A stretch of DNA of 64,000 nucleotides from Pandoraea sp. PE-S2T-3 (GTDB lineage Bacteria; Pseudomonadota; Gammaproteobacteria; Burkholderiales; Burkholderiaceae), in contig NZ_NGUQ01000014.1 of NCBI RefSeq assembly GCF_002179965.1, positions 124,001 through 188,000 on the forward strand. The letters are read 5' to 3'. Below are positions 46,765 through 55,424 of this stretch, piece after piece. Positions within the stretch are counted from its first letter, which is position 1, and each line of letters opens with the position of its first letter. The translations under genes were made by a program, and so were the position numbers. The notes below the pieces were generated by a model. The model saw only the letters and a list, made by a program, of their open reading frames with translations, was not told where the DNA came from and searched no databases.

Positions 46765-48195
46765 TTAATGCGAAGTCAGCGGTGCCGGTGCATGGGTGAT
46801 CGGCAAGCACAACGTGACGCGCAAACCGCCATCCGGTGACGTCGCCAGACGCACCGAGCCGCCCAGCCCTTCGACCAGACGCCCCACCAGCGACAAGCCA
46901 AGGCCGCAATGGCCTTCGCCGCCGCGCGAAGCATCGAGCCGCACGAACGGCCGCATCGCCAGCGCCACCTGATCTTCCGGAATCCCCCCGCCGCAGTCGG
47001 TCACTTCGATGTAGCCGACATCGCCCTCGCGCCACGTCGCCAGCCGCACCGGCGGCTCGCCGTGCTCCAGCGCGTTGTCGACAAGATTCGACATCACGCG
47101 ATCGAGCAACGTCCGCGGCAACTTGAAATCGGAGCCCGCGCGCAAGTCGCAGGTGAACAACGCCTGATCGGGGCACGACGCGCCCGCCGTACCGCTCACC
47201 CCAGCAACGCCGTCAGCCCTATCACTACCTTCACCGCCCTCGCCATCGACATACGCGAGCGCTTCGACAACCATGTCCGTCGTCATGAGCGCTGGCACCG
47301 CAGCGTCACACGCCTCTTCGGCCGGAAATTGCTCGCGCAGAAACGCGTCGACACCGACGAGCGGGCTCGTGTCGGCCTCGTCGCGGGCATAGGCGAGAAA
47401 TTGCTGAACGATGTGATTGATGGAGGCGATGTCGCGCACGAAGCCATCGCGCGAGCCTTCGTTGTCGATCAGATCGGCCCGCAGACGCAGACGCGTGAGC
47501 GGCGACTTCAGATCGTGCGCAATCCCGGCGAGCATGATCGCCTGATTGTCTTCCGCCTCGGCCAGACGCTTGGCCATGTCGTTGAACGCGTGCGCCAGGT
47601 CACGCAACTCGTGCGGCCCTTGTTCGGGCAGCAACGCCGGGCGGCGTCCCCGGGCGATCACCCGGGCGGCTTGCGCCACGCGCGCAATAGGACGCTGCAT
47701 CTGCCACGCCATCAACAATGCCAGCAATACCGCCCCAATCAGAATACCGACCGTCTCGCGCACGAAGGGCGGCATCGGCGGCAAATCAAGCGGAATGACA
47801 ATCCATTGATCGTGGTTCGGCAGCAAGACCCACAAGCTGCTGCGCTTCGGCTCTTCACGCACATGCAACTGCGTGCCGGGCGGCAGCTTCGAGAGCAGTT
47901 CGTTACGCAGGTGCGAGGCACGCCCGTCTTCCGACGGATCGGCAAACACGGGGGCCTGCGCAAGCGGCACGCGCCGCAACCCGCGCGGCGGTGCAAGGCT
48001 GCCCGGGTCGACGGCTCGCTGATCGACGCTCTGGATGGCGATGAGCAAGCCGCGCGCGAAGCCGTCGACTTGCTGGCGAGGCCGCTGATAGAACACCAGC
48101 GCGCTCCACACGATATGCATCACCAGCAAGACGCCGATACCCAGCAATGCCATGCGCCCGAACAGCGTGTCGCGCAGCCGCCAACGCAGTTTCAC
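46765..48195 (-). CDS. Sensor histidine kinase, EnvZ-like, with insertion
   Basis: The protein has 476 residues. First membrane segment about 12-35, periplasmic region about 36-142, second membrane segment about 148-165, HAMP, H-box His228 (GIAHDLKSPLTR) and ATPase (SNLVDNALEHGE, GLGLSLVGRL). Between H-box helices and the ATPase, residues about 298-348 form a Gly/Ala/Asp-rich insertion (with GGEGSDRADGVAGV) that the paralogue at 26880 lacks. It overlaps its regulator's stop by four bases, so translation is coupled. The signal is unknown. Confidence 0.9.
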   Translation of the reverse strand: MKLRWRLRDTLFGRMALLGIGVLLVMHIVWSALVFYQRPRQQVDGFARGLLIAIQSVDQRAVDPGSLAPPRGLRRVPLAQAPVFADPSEDGRASHLRNELLSKLPPGTQLHVREEPKRSSLWVLLPNHDQWIVIPLDLPPMPPFVRETVGILIGAVLLALLMAWQMQRPIARVAQAARVIARGRRPALLPEQGPHELRDLAHAFNDMAKRLAEAEDNQAIMLAGIAHDLKSPLTRLRLRADLIDNEGSRDGFVRDIASINHIVQQFLAYARDEADTSPLVGVDAFLREQFPAEEACDAAVPALMTTDMVVEALAYVDGEGGEGSDRADGVAGVSGTAGASCPDQALFTCDLRAGSDFKLPRTLLDRVMSNLVDNALEHGEPPVRLATWREGDVGYIEVTDCGGGIPEDQVALAMRPFVRLDASRGGEGHCGLGLSLVGRLVEGLGGSVRLATSPDGGLRVTLCLPITHAPAPLTSH

Positions 48196-49046
48196 GCCAT
48201 CGACTCCCGCCAGCCACGCACCGCACGCTTGACCGCTGGCGCCACCGCTGCGACCGCAGCCACCGGCGGCACCGCAAGCGAGCGGCCATCGTCAGCGCCA
48301 CCGGCGTCATGCTCGCGCGTGTCCGATGCCGCATCGGCCGACAACTCGCCACCGGGCACAAACACGTAGCCTTTGCCGCGAATCGTCTGGATATAACGCG
48401 GCTCGGATGGATCGGTTTCGATCAGGCGGCGCAGACGCCACACCGGCACGTCGAGACTGCGATCGCGGAACGAGATGCCGTCGCCGTACAGCATGGCGTG
48501 CAGCTTCACACGCGGCAGCACTTGCATCGGATGTTGCGTGAACGCCTTGAGCATCGCGAATTCCGTGTCGCGCAGCGGCAGACGCTCGCCCTCGCGCTGC
48601 AAGGTGCGCAGCGTGAAATCGAGTTCGAACGGACCGAAGCGGTACGGCGCGCGCGCATCGGGGGCACTGGCCGCCACCGGGCCACGCCGGCGCAGGACCG
48701 CGTGAATGCGTGCGAGCAATTCGCGCGGATCGAACGGTTTGGCGAGGTAATCGTCGGCCCCCAACTCCAGACCGAGGGCCCGATCGAGCGGCCCGCCGCG
48801 TGCCGAGAGCATGATCACGGGAATATCTTCCCCGGCCGCGCGCAAGTCCTGCAAGGCACGCAGGCCGTCACGCTCGGGCATCATGATGTCGAGCAGAATC
48901 ACCGACGGACGCTCGAGTTCGAGCCGGCGCAGCAACGACGCGCCGTTGTGAAGCACCGAGACCTGCATACCGTTGGCATGCAGCAGCTCACGCAGCAGGT
49001 CGCGCACGACGGGATCGTCGTCGACCAGAAGAACATGCAGACTCAT
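48192..49046 (-). CDS. OmpR-family response regulator
   Basis: The protein has 284 residues. Receiver domain about 1-125 with phospho-acceptor Asp53 (LLDIMMPERDG); winged helix about 140-230 ending IRGKGYVFVPGG. The last 50 residues (after about 233) are Ala/Val-rich and not part of the domain, a tail that the paralogous regulator at 25987 does not have. It is followed by its kinase with a four-base overlap. A small ORF lies 18 bases upstream in the same direction. Targets are unknown. Confidence 0.9.
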   Translation of the reverse strand: MSLHVLLVDDDPVVRDLLRELLHANGMQVSVLHNGASLLRRLELERPSVILLDIMMPERDGLRALQDLRAAGEDIPVIMLSARGGPLDRALGLELGADDYLAKPFDPRELLARIHAVLRRRGPVAASAPDARAPYRFGPFELDFTLRTLQREGERLPLRDTEFAMLKAFTQHPMQVLPRVKLHAMLYGDGISFRDRSLDVPVWRLRRLIETDPSEPRYIQTIRGKGYVFVPGGELSADAASDTREHDAGGADDGRSLAVPPVAAVAAVAPAVKRAVRGWRESMA

Positions 49047-49064
49047 GAAGGAATTCTCGCTAAT

Positions 49065-49322
49065 TTAGGCTCGGCCCAGCTCACGCAGGGAGGCCGAACT
49101 CTGGACTGCCGCTACGGCAGGGTCTTGCGTCGTAGCCTGTACCGACTGCACCGGCTCGGAGGCAGCAGATTCGCGCACCCCGGAGAGCGATCGCAGCGCA
49201 TTCGTGAAACGGTCGGGCGATGACGAAGCGCGGCGTGTGCCGACGGTAGCGGCGGTGCCCTGCCCCGGCAAACGCCAGGCCCGATGTAGCGCCGCACCCG
49301 GCGCGCCAATGCCTGAGGACAT
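49065..49322 (-). CDS. Small hypothetical protein upstream of the regulator
   Basis: I do not recognise it. The frame of 85 residues starts MSSGIGAPGAALHRAW at ATG 49322, which has GGAG eight bases upstream. It ends 18 bases before the response-regulator ATG, suggesting a leader gene of the same operon. The protein is Ala/Ser/Arg-rich with no signal peptide or membrane segment. It may be a small regulator or connector, or a spurious frame in GC-rich DNA; the ribosome site and spacing favour a gene. An extended start at 49409 adds 29 residues without support. Confidence 0.4.
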   Translation of the reverse strand: MSSGIGAPGAALHRAWRLPGQGTAATVGTRRASSSPDRFTNALRSLSGVRESAASEPVQSVQATTQDPAVAAVQSSASLRELGRA

Positions 49323-49601
49323 GGTTTGTGCTCCCACGGTGTCGAGATACGCTGAAGTTTGCGCGCCCGTCCAGCCACCCGTTGGCCGAAGCATCCAATA
49401 AAATGGCATCCAATCCTTATTTCAGAAAGGATTGGTAAGGCAGCCTGATGCGCAGCCCAGCCGTTCGCAACCACCACTCGACTGAAAAATGCAAATTTGA
49501 GCGACGTTGCGAGCGATAGCGCGAAATTATAGTCATCTTGGCGCATACACGCTGGTTTCACGTGTTGCAGCATTTACCCCGTATGTCTCGTGGGAGGTCG
49601 T

Positions 49602-50234
49602 ATGCGCCGTCCAATCTTCACATTGTGCAAACACGCCGCCACGGGGCTGGCCTTGGGGATTGCCATCGCCGCGACGGCCAGCGCCGCCCCAGCGGCCTTG
49701 CCGGGCGTGGCTTCCGGCGCGGCGACAGGCCCGTCGGCCGCAAGCGCCCATGACGATCTGCGCAATTTCGGCAACGATCCGTTTCTCCACATTTCCTCGG
49801 CGGTGGCCGACTGTCCGGTGCCGTTAGGCCCGTTCATGCGCGAATCCGACTGGATAGCCGATGCCCACCACCGCATCGAGAAAGGCAATCACTGCTGGTT
49901 CGAGGGACGCTGCCGCCTCTCCAATAGCTACCGCTACGATGTCGAGATTGCCGAGAGCGCGCAGCGACGGCTGTCTTCGATCGCCGCCGACATTCCGTGG
50001 AAAACGCAGACCTCGCTCTGGCTCACTTTCCAGCGGCGCATCATCGTGATGCAGGGCTGCATGGCGCCGGGCTTTCCGCTCGCCAAATTCATCAAGGCGC
50101 TCGGCCAGACGGCCGATGTCGAGGCCGTGGTCGATCAGGTCGTCATCCGCCGCCCCGGGGCACCGTTGCCCGCGCTGACCTACCCCACACCGGATCACCC
50201 GTCGCTGCCCATCGGTGCGCATCCCTTGCCGTGA
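49602..50234 (+). CDS. Secreted protein with BON-like domain
   Basis: The protein has 210 residues. A signal peptide (MRRPIFTLCKHAATGLALGI, cleaved near ASA about residue 31) precedes a disordered Ala/Ser/Gly-rich stretch. A BON-like alpha/beta domain follows at about 105-180 with LWLTFQRRIIVMQGCM and FIKALGQTADVEAVVDQV. Four Cys in the mature part (DCPVP, HCW, RCR, QGCM) could pair in the periplasm. GGGAGG five bases before ATG 49602 fixes the start. BON domains bind lipids or membranes. Function is otherwise unknown; it precedes the MacAB genes by 163 bases. Confidence 0.78.
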   Translation: MRRPIFTLCKHAATGLALGIAIAATASAAPAALPGVASGAATGPSAASAHDDLRNFGNDPFLHISSAVADCPVPLGPFMRESDWIADAHHRIEKGNHCWFEGRCRLSNSYRYDVEIAESAQRRLSSIAADIPWKTQTSLWLTFQRRIIVMQGCMAPGFPLAKFIKALGQTADVEAVVDQVVIRRPGAPLPALTYPTPDHPSLPIGAHPLP

Positions 50235-50397
50235 GGCACATAACCCAGCCGAATTCGACCGAAAACGACATAAACCCACCGCCGGTCAATTCTGTTCACA
50301 AAGTCGCAACAACTGAAAACAGTTTGTCCCGCCCCCTTTGATTAGGATCGCCACATGTCTGCACAACGGTGCGGACGCGGTGCTTATTTCCTGATCA

Positions 50398-51555
50398 ATG
50401 ACGCTCTCACGCAAGTTTCGCCTCACCCCTCGCCGCAAGACCGCCGCGGCTGTCTTTCTCGCGCTGTGTGCCATCGCGGCGTGGCAATGGCCGCAGGCAA
50501 AACCGCCGGCCTATCTCAGCGCCAAGGTCACCCGCAGCAGTTTGGAAGATGCCGTGCTCGCGACGGGCGTGCTTCAGCCGATCAAGCAAGTGGAAGTCGG
50601 CTCGCAGGCCAACGGGCAGTTGCGCTCGCTGAAGGTCGTGCTCGGCGACAAGGTCACCAAGGGACAATTGCTCGCGGAGATCGATCCGACACTCAGCGAG
50701 AACGATCTTCGCGAAGTGACCGCAGGGCTCACGACGCTCGCCGCCGACCGGCGCGCCAAGGCCATTCGCCATGCGCAGGCCGAGCGCGAGCTGGCACGCC
50801 AGCGGCAGATGGCCCGCGAGGATGCCACCTCGCCGCGCGACTTTGAAAAGGCGCGCACCGACTATGAAGCGCTGAGCGCTGAACTGGCCGCACTGGACTC
50901 GCAAATCAGCCAGCAGAACGTCAAGGTCGACAAGGCCCGCACCAACCTGTCGTACACGCGCATCACCGCGCCGATCTCGGGCAGCGTGACGCTGATCAGC
51001 ACACAGGAAGGTCAGACCGTCACCGCGATCTATCAGATCCCGACGATTCTCAAGATCGCCGACCTGTCGAAGATGACCGTCAAGGCGCAAGTCTCCGAAG
51101 CGGACGTGGTGCGCATTCGCGAAGGTCAGCCGGTGTATTTCACGATTCTGGGAGCGCCCCAGACGCGCTATGAAGGCAAGCTGCGCGTGATTCAACCTTC
51201 GCCCGAAAAGATCAACAACGCGATCTTCTTCAATGCCCTTTTTGACGTGCCGAATCCGAACGGTGTGCTGCGCCCCGACATGACGGCGCAAGTCTCGATC
51301 GTGCGCGAGCGCATCTCGAACGCACTGACGTTCCCGTCGGTCGCGCTCGGCGAGCAACGTGCTGATGGCCGTTACAAGGTGCGCGTACTCGACGCCAAAG
51401 ATCACGCACAACCCCGCTGGGTCAAGGTCGGTCTCGACAATCGCCTGATGGCGCAAGCGCTCGACGGGCTCGCAGAAGGCGATCGCGTGGTGACCGCCGA
51501 CCCGACCGATGTGCCCCCGCCCGGCAGCGGTGACACCGGAGGCGGTCTGCTGTGA
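50398..51555 (+). CDS. macA: Periplasmic adaptor of MacAB-type efflux system
   Basis: The protein has 385 residues. A basic N-terminus and one membrane anchor (about 14-30) precede the lipoyl half-domain ([31 protein letters not shown], written here in parts: VGSQANGQLRSLK, then GQLLAEIDP). A long coiled-coil hairpin follows (about 100-180). Barrel and membrane-proximal domains end it. It joins MacB to an outer-membrane channel. The start has no clear ribosome site; ATG 50398 is the only reasonable one. The stop overlaps the macB GTG. Confidence 0.9.
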   Translation: MTLSRKFRLTPRRKTAAAVFLALCAIAAWQWPQAKPPAYLSAKVTRSSLEDAVLATGVLQPIKQVEVGSQANGQLRSLKVVLGDKVTKGQLLAEIDPTLSENDLREVTAGLTTLAADRRAKAIRHAQAERELARQRQMAREDATSPRDFEKARTDYEALSAELAALDSQISQQNVKVDKARTNLSYTRITAPISGSVTLISTQEGQTVTAIYQIPTILKIADLSKMTVKAQVSEADVVRIREGQPVYFTILGAPQTRYEGKLRVIQPSPEKINNAIFFNALFDVPNPNGVLRPDMTAQVSIVRERISNALTFPSVALGEQRADGRYKVRVLDAKDHAQPRWVKVGLDNRLMAQALDGLAEGDRVVTADPTDVPPPGSGDTGGGLL

Positions 51556-53714
51556 CGCGCGCGCTCCCACCGTCCGATGCAATGCTTCCGGCGTCCGATA
51601 TGCCCGACGGCGTGCGCGACGGCGCGCCCGCCGGCGTCCCGCTGTTGCGCTTGTCCGGCGTGGCGCGCTCGTTTGGCGAGGGCGTCGGTGCGGTGACCGT
51701 TTTGCGCGACGTCGAACTGGTCATCCAGCGTGGCGAGATGGTGGCCATCATGGGGCCGTCGGGCTCCGGAAAATCCACGCTGATGAACGTGCTCGGGTGT
51801 CTCGACCGGGCCAGCAGCGGATGCTACGAAATCGATGGCCGCGATGTGGCCTCGCTCTCCGACGACGACCTCGCCGCGCTGCGCCGCGAGCACTTCGGCT
51901 TCATCTTTCAGCGCTATCACCTGATGGGCCACCTCACGGCGCAGGGCAATGTCGAAGTGCCCGCCGTGTATGCCGGCACCACGAAGACGGCGCGAGCGCA
52001 ACGTTCTGCGGCACTGCTCGGGCGACTGGGCCTAGGCGGACATCTGTCACACCGCCCGTCGCAAATGTCGGGCGGCCAACAGCAACGCGTGAGCATTGCG
52101 CGCGCGCTGATGAACGGCGGCGACATCATCCTCGCGGACGAACCCACTGGGGCGCTCGACAGCCGCAGCGGTCTGGAAGTCATGCAGATCCTGTGCGAAC
52201 TGCACGCACGCGGGCACACGATCATTCTGGTCACGCACGACCCCGGGGTCGCCGCGTGGGCACAACGCGTCATCGAGATTGCCGATGGCCGCATCGTGCG
52301 CGATCGCGTGAACGAGACGCCACGTACGGCAGAACTTGCCGCGCTGACGCGTGAACGGACGCAGACGCAAACACAGACACAAACGCAGACAGAGACACAA
52401 GAAGACACTCGCGCTAGTCAGATCGATCACACCCGTGCAGCAGAGGCCCCGACGCCCGATGACATCGCCATACAGAAACCCCCGGCAGTCGAAGTGCGTC
52501 GTCGCTGGCTCGCCGGCTGGCCGAAGTTCTCGGAGAGCCTGTCGATGGCGTGGCACGCGCTCGCCTCGCACCGGTTGCGCACGGGACTCACGATGCTCGG
52601 CATCGTCATCGGCATCACGTCGGTGGTCTCGCTCTCCGCCATTGGCGAGGGCACCAAACGGCGCGTGCTCAACGATATCGGCAGCATCGCGCCGAACACG
52701 ATCACGGTGTTGCGCGGCAGAGACTTCAATGACGACAAGGCCGCCGAGATTCGCACGCTGCTGCCACGCGACGCCGAACTGCTCGCCGCGCAGCCGTACA
52801 CCGACAGCGTGTCGCCGCAGGTGAACGCACGCACGGTACGTGTGCGCTTCGGACGCATCGATACCGACGCCCAAGTGCACGGCGAAGGCGCGAATTTCTT
52901 GCGGGCCAACGGGCTGAAGCTCGCGCGTGGGCGTGGCTTCGATACCGGCGAGGTCGAACGTCAGGCGCAGGTGGCCGTCATTGGCGAGAACGCGCTGCGC
53001 AAGCTGATGCCGAACGGCGGTGACCCGATCGGTCAGATCGTGCTGGCGGGCTCGTTACCGCTGCGGGTGATCGGTGTAGTGCGCGACCGTTCGTCGATGT
53101 TCGTGAGCCGCTCGCTCAACCTCTATGTGCCGTGGACCACCGCCGCCAGCCGTCTTGCGGGTCAGCAGCATCTGGAAGCGATTACGGTGCGTATTCTCGA
53201 TGGCCACCCGCCGTCAGCGGCCGAAGCGGGCATCGTGCGCGTGCTCACACGAGCGCACGGCAACAAGGATTTCTTCACGTTCAACATGGACACGGTCGTG
53301 AAGTCGATCTCTCGCACCAGTCAGATGCTCACGCTGCTGCTCTCGTTCGTCGCGCTGATTTCGCTCGTCGTGGGCGGCATCGGTGTGGCGAACATCATGC
53401 TGGTGTCGGTCACGGAGCGCACACGCGAGATCGGCATTCGCCGCGCCATCGGTGCGCGGCGACAGGACATCCTGCGCCAGTTTCTGATCGAGGCGGTGCT
53501 GGTCTGCCTGATGGGCGGTGCCGTCGGCGTGGTGCTGTCGTACGCCATCGGCCAACTCGTCGCGTTCGTGGTGCCGCAGGTGGCCGTCGTGTTCTCAGTC
53601 AACACCTTCGCGGCGGCCGTGTTGTGCGCCAGTGTCATCGGCGTCGCCAGTGGCTGGTGGCCGTCGCGCAGTGCGGCACGGCTCGATCCCGTCGATGCGC
53701 TGGCCCGTGAATGA
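51552..53714 (+). CDS. macB: MacB-type ABC transporter, ATPase-permease fusion
   Basis: The protein has 720 residues. N-terminal ATPase about 30-260: Walker A GPSGSGKST (68-76), signature MSGGQQQR, and Walker B region ending LADEPTGALDS. Four-segment permease about 330-720 with the large periplasmic domain; C-terminal FtsX part with GGIGVANIMLVSVTERTREI. It exports macrolides, lipopeptides or toxins by a mechanotransmission cycle. The linker (about 265-285) is a Thr-Gln repeat coded by a near-perfect hexamer repeat at 52360-52395. The start is GTG 51552, with GGAGG nine bases upstream, overlapping macA. Confidence 0.92.
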   Translation: MTRALPPSDAMLPASDMPDGVRDGAPAGVPLLRLSGVARSFGEGVGAVTVLRDVELVIQRGEMVAIMGPSGSGKSTLMNVLGCLDRASSGCYEIDGRDVASLSDDDLAALRREHFGFIFQRYHLMGHLTAQGNVEVPAVYAGTTKTARAQRSAALLGRLGLGGHLSHRPSQMSGGQQQRVSIARALMNGGDIILADEPTGALDSRSGLEVMQILCELHARGHTIILVTHDPGVAAWAQRVIEIADGRIVRDRVNETPRTAELAALTRERTQTQTQTQTQTETQEDTRASQIDHTRAAEAPTPDDIAIQKPPAVEVRRRWLAGWPKFSESLSMAWHALASHRLRTGLTMLGIVIGITSVVSLSAIGEGTKRRVLNDIGSIAPNTITVLRGRDFNDDKAAEIRTLLPRDAELLAAQPYTDSVSPQVNARTVRVRFGRIDTDAQVHGEGANFLRANGLKLARGRGFDTGEVERQAQVAVIGENALRKLMPNGGDPIGQIVLAGSLPLRVIGVVRDRSSMFVSRSLNLYVPWTTAASRLAGQQHLEAITVRILDGHPPSAAEAGIVRVLTRAHGNKDFFTFNMDTVVKSISRTSQMLTLLLSFVALISLVVGGIGVANIMLVSVTERTREIGIRRAIGARRQDILRQFLIEAVLVCLMGGAVGVVLSYAIGQLVAFVVPQVAVVFSVNTFAAAVLCASVIGVASGWWPSRSAARLDPVDALARE
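52360..52395 (+). repeat. Hexamer-type simple repeat in macB coding sequence
   Basis: Near-identical six-base units of the ACGCAG/ACACAG/ACAAAC kind repeat about six times and encode Thr-Gln dipeptides. Copy-number change in six-base steps would alter linker length without a frameshift. Confidence 0.7.
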
Positions 53715-53768
53715 ATTGCCCCCCAACCGTCCCGCTGCGCCCCCCCTCAGGCACGGGATGGATTTATA

Positions 53769-53807
53769 CCCCGCGCGCGATTCGGTGTCGCGCGCGGGGG
53801 TCTTTTT
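53769..53807 (+). terminator. Rho-independent terminator between macB and the lipoprotein gene
   Basis: A 12-bp stem (53769-53780 region with 53788-53799), all G/C apart from the pair next to the loop, is followed by T-rich TCTTTTTG. The T-run ends 9 bases before the next gene's ATG, a very unusual distance. Confidence 0.85.
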
Positions 53808-53816
53808 GACGATTCG

Positions 53817-55424
53817 ATGACCTGCTCTCTGTTACGTTTCCCGACGGCTTTGTCGTCGCGCCCCCGTCTGCCCGTGCTGTCTGTTCTGAGCCTCGCCTTG
53901 CTGCTCGCCGGGTGCGGTCTGATGCGTACCGATTACGCGCGTCCAGTGCTGCCGGTGCCCGCGCAATACCGCACGCCCCTCGATGGCGCCACGGCCTCTG
54001 TGGCGAGTGATGCATTGCGTTCTGCCTCACCGAAAACCGACGCACAAAGCGACACGCCCTTCGCCATCGATCCGTGGTGGCACGGCTTCGGTGAGCCGGG
54101 TCTCAACACACTCGTGACTCGCGCGTTGGCGGGCAATCCGGGGCTGGCGCTCAAATCGCTTCAGGCGGATCGCGATGCGCTTCAGGCTGGACTGACCGGC
54201 GCGAACCGCTGGCCGCAACTCTCCGCCTCGATTGCGGGGGCTAAGTCGCGTTCGCTCGATGGTGGCAACGCGGCCATTGCCGCGATTGGGCAGACGCAGA
54301 CGACCTCCGGCACCAACGCGAGCATCAGTTACGAAGTGGATCTGTGGAACAAGCTCGCCGCGCAACGCGATGCGGGCAACTGGCAAGCCGCTGCCAGCGC
54401 ATGGGATCGCCGCGCTGCGGCACTCACCCTGTCGAGCGATGTCGCGTCGCTGTACTGGCGTCTCGCCTATCTGAACGACAACGTGCGCAGCGCGAAGGAC
54501 GATCTGGCTTCCGCCGACAAGGTCGTCGCACTAGTCGACGCGAGACGCCGCGCCGGGGCCGTGTCGGCCCTCGACCCGGTGCAGGCGCAGCAGGATCGCG
54601 ACACCGTCGCTGGCGCATTGGCCGACTGGGAACGTTTGCGCGACATCGCCCGGCATGCGCTGGCCAACGCGCTCGGCGAGCCCGCTCAGACCCGTTTTAC
54701 CGAACGCGAGTCGCTGGCAGACACGACGTTGCCCGAGGTGGCGCCGGGCTTGCCCGCTGAATTGCTCGCCCGCCGCCCCGATCTGGCGGCGGCCGAAACC
54801 CGCGTGCGGGCGCGATTGGCCGATGTCGATGCGGCGCGCCTGTCGTTCTACCCGTCGCTCACGCTCACGGGGTCGACGAGTACGGCCAGCGACTCGCTGT
54901 CGCGCTTGCTCGCCAATCCGGTCGGCACGCTCGCCGCCACGATCGCCATGCCGTTCCTGCAAATTCAGACGGCACGCTTCACGACGGCACTCGCCCGCAA
55001 TGACTTCGAACAATCGACCGTCGTGTTTCGCAGCACGCTGCTCACGGCACTCAAGGAAGTGGAAGATGCGCTCTCGACGCGCGAACGCACGTCGGCGCAA
55101 TACGAGGCGTTGGCGCGGGCGGCAGCGCTCGCGCAACGCGCTTCGGCATTGTCGGGTGCGCGTTATCGTGCTGGTGATATCGACTTGCAGACGTGGCTCG
55201 ATGCACAACGGCTTGCGCGGCAGGCACGCCGGAACGCCGCGCAATCGCGCCTCGATCAGATCGATGCCACGCTCACGCTCATCAAGGCATTGGGGGATCG
55301 GCGAGCGGCGAGGTGTGATGGTGCCCTTCATCAACAACATCGGCGACAACGTCAGCGGCAACATCGGCCGCAGCATCGGCGGCAATGTGCACGGCAACGT
55401 CAACGTGGCGCCACAGGCGGATAA
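53817..55424 (+). CDS. RND/ABC efflux outer-membrane lipoprotein, NodT family
   Basis: The protein has 535 residues. Signal peptide ending in the lipobox LLAGC (Cys33), then the duplicated OEP domain including PELLARRPDLAAAE-type sequence (AELLARRPDLAAAETRV) and SFYPSLTLTGS. It should be the outer-membrane channel for MacAB. The expected C-terminus is around LTLIKALG (near 55290); beyond it the frame gives about 40 His/Gln/Arg-rich residues and overlaps the PLD gene, consistent with a frameshift at a run of five G (55292-55296). There is no ribosome site before ATG 53817, which follows a terminator by nine bases. Confidence 0.82.
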   Translation: MTCSLLRFPTALSSRPRLPVLSVLSLALLLAGCGLMRTDYARPVLPVPAQYRTPLDGATASVASDALRSASPKTDAQSDTPFAIDPWWHGFGEPGLNTLVTRALAGNPGLALKSLQADRDALQAGLTGANRWPQLSASIAGAKSRSLDGGNAAIAAIGQTQTTSGTNASISYEVDLWNKLAAQRDAGNWQAAASAWDRRAAALTLSSDVASLYWRLAYLNDNVRSAKDDLASADKVVALVDARRRAGAVSALDPVQAQQDRDTVAGALADWERLRDIARHALANALGEPAQTRFTERESLADTTLPEVAPGLPAELLARRPDLAAAETRVRARLADVDAARLSFYPSLTLTGSTSTASDSLSRLLANPVGTLAATIAMPFLQIQTARFTTALARNDFEQSTVVFRSTLLTALKEVEDALSTRERTSAQYEALARAAALAQRASALSGARYRAGDIDLQTWLDAQRLARQARRNAAQSRLDQIDATLTLIKALGDRRAARCDGALHQQHRRQRQRQHRPQHRRQCARQRQRGATGG

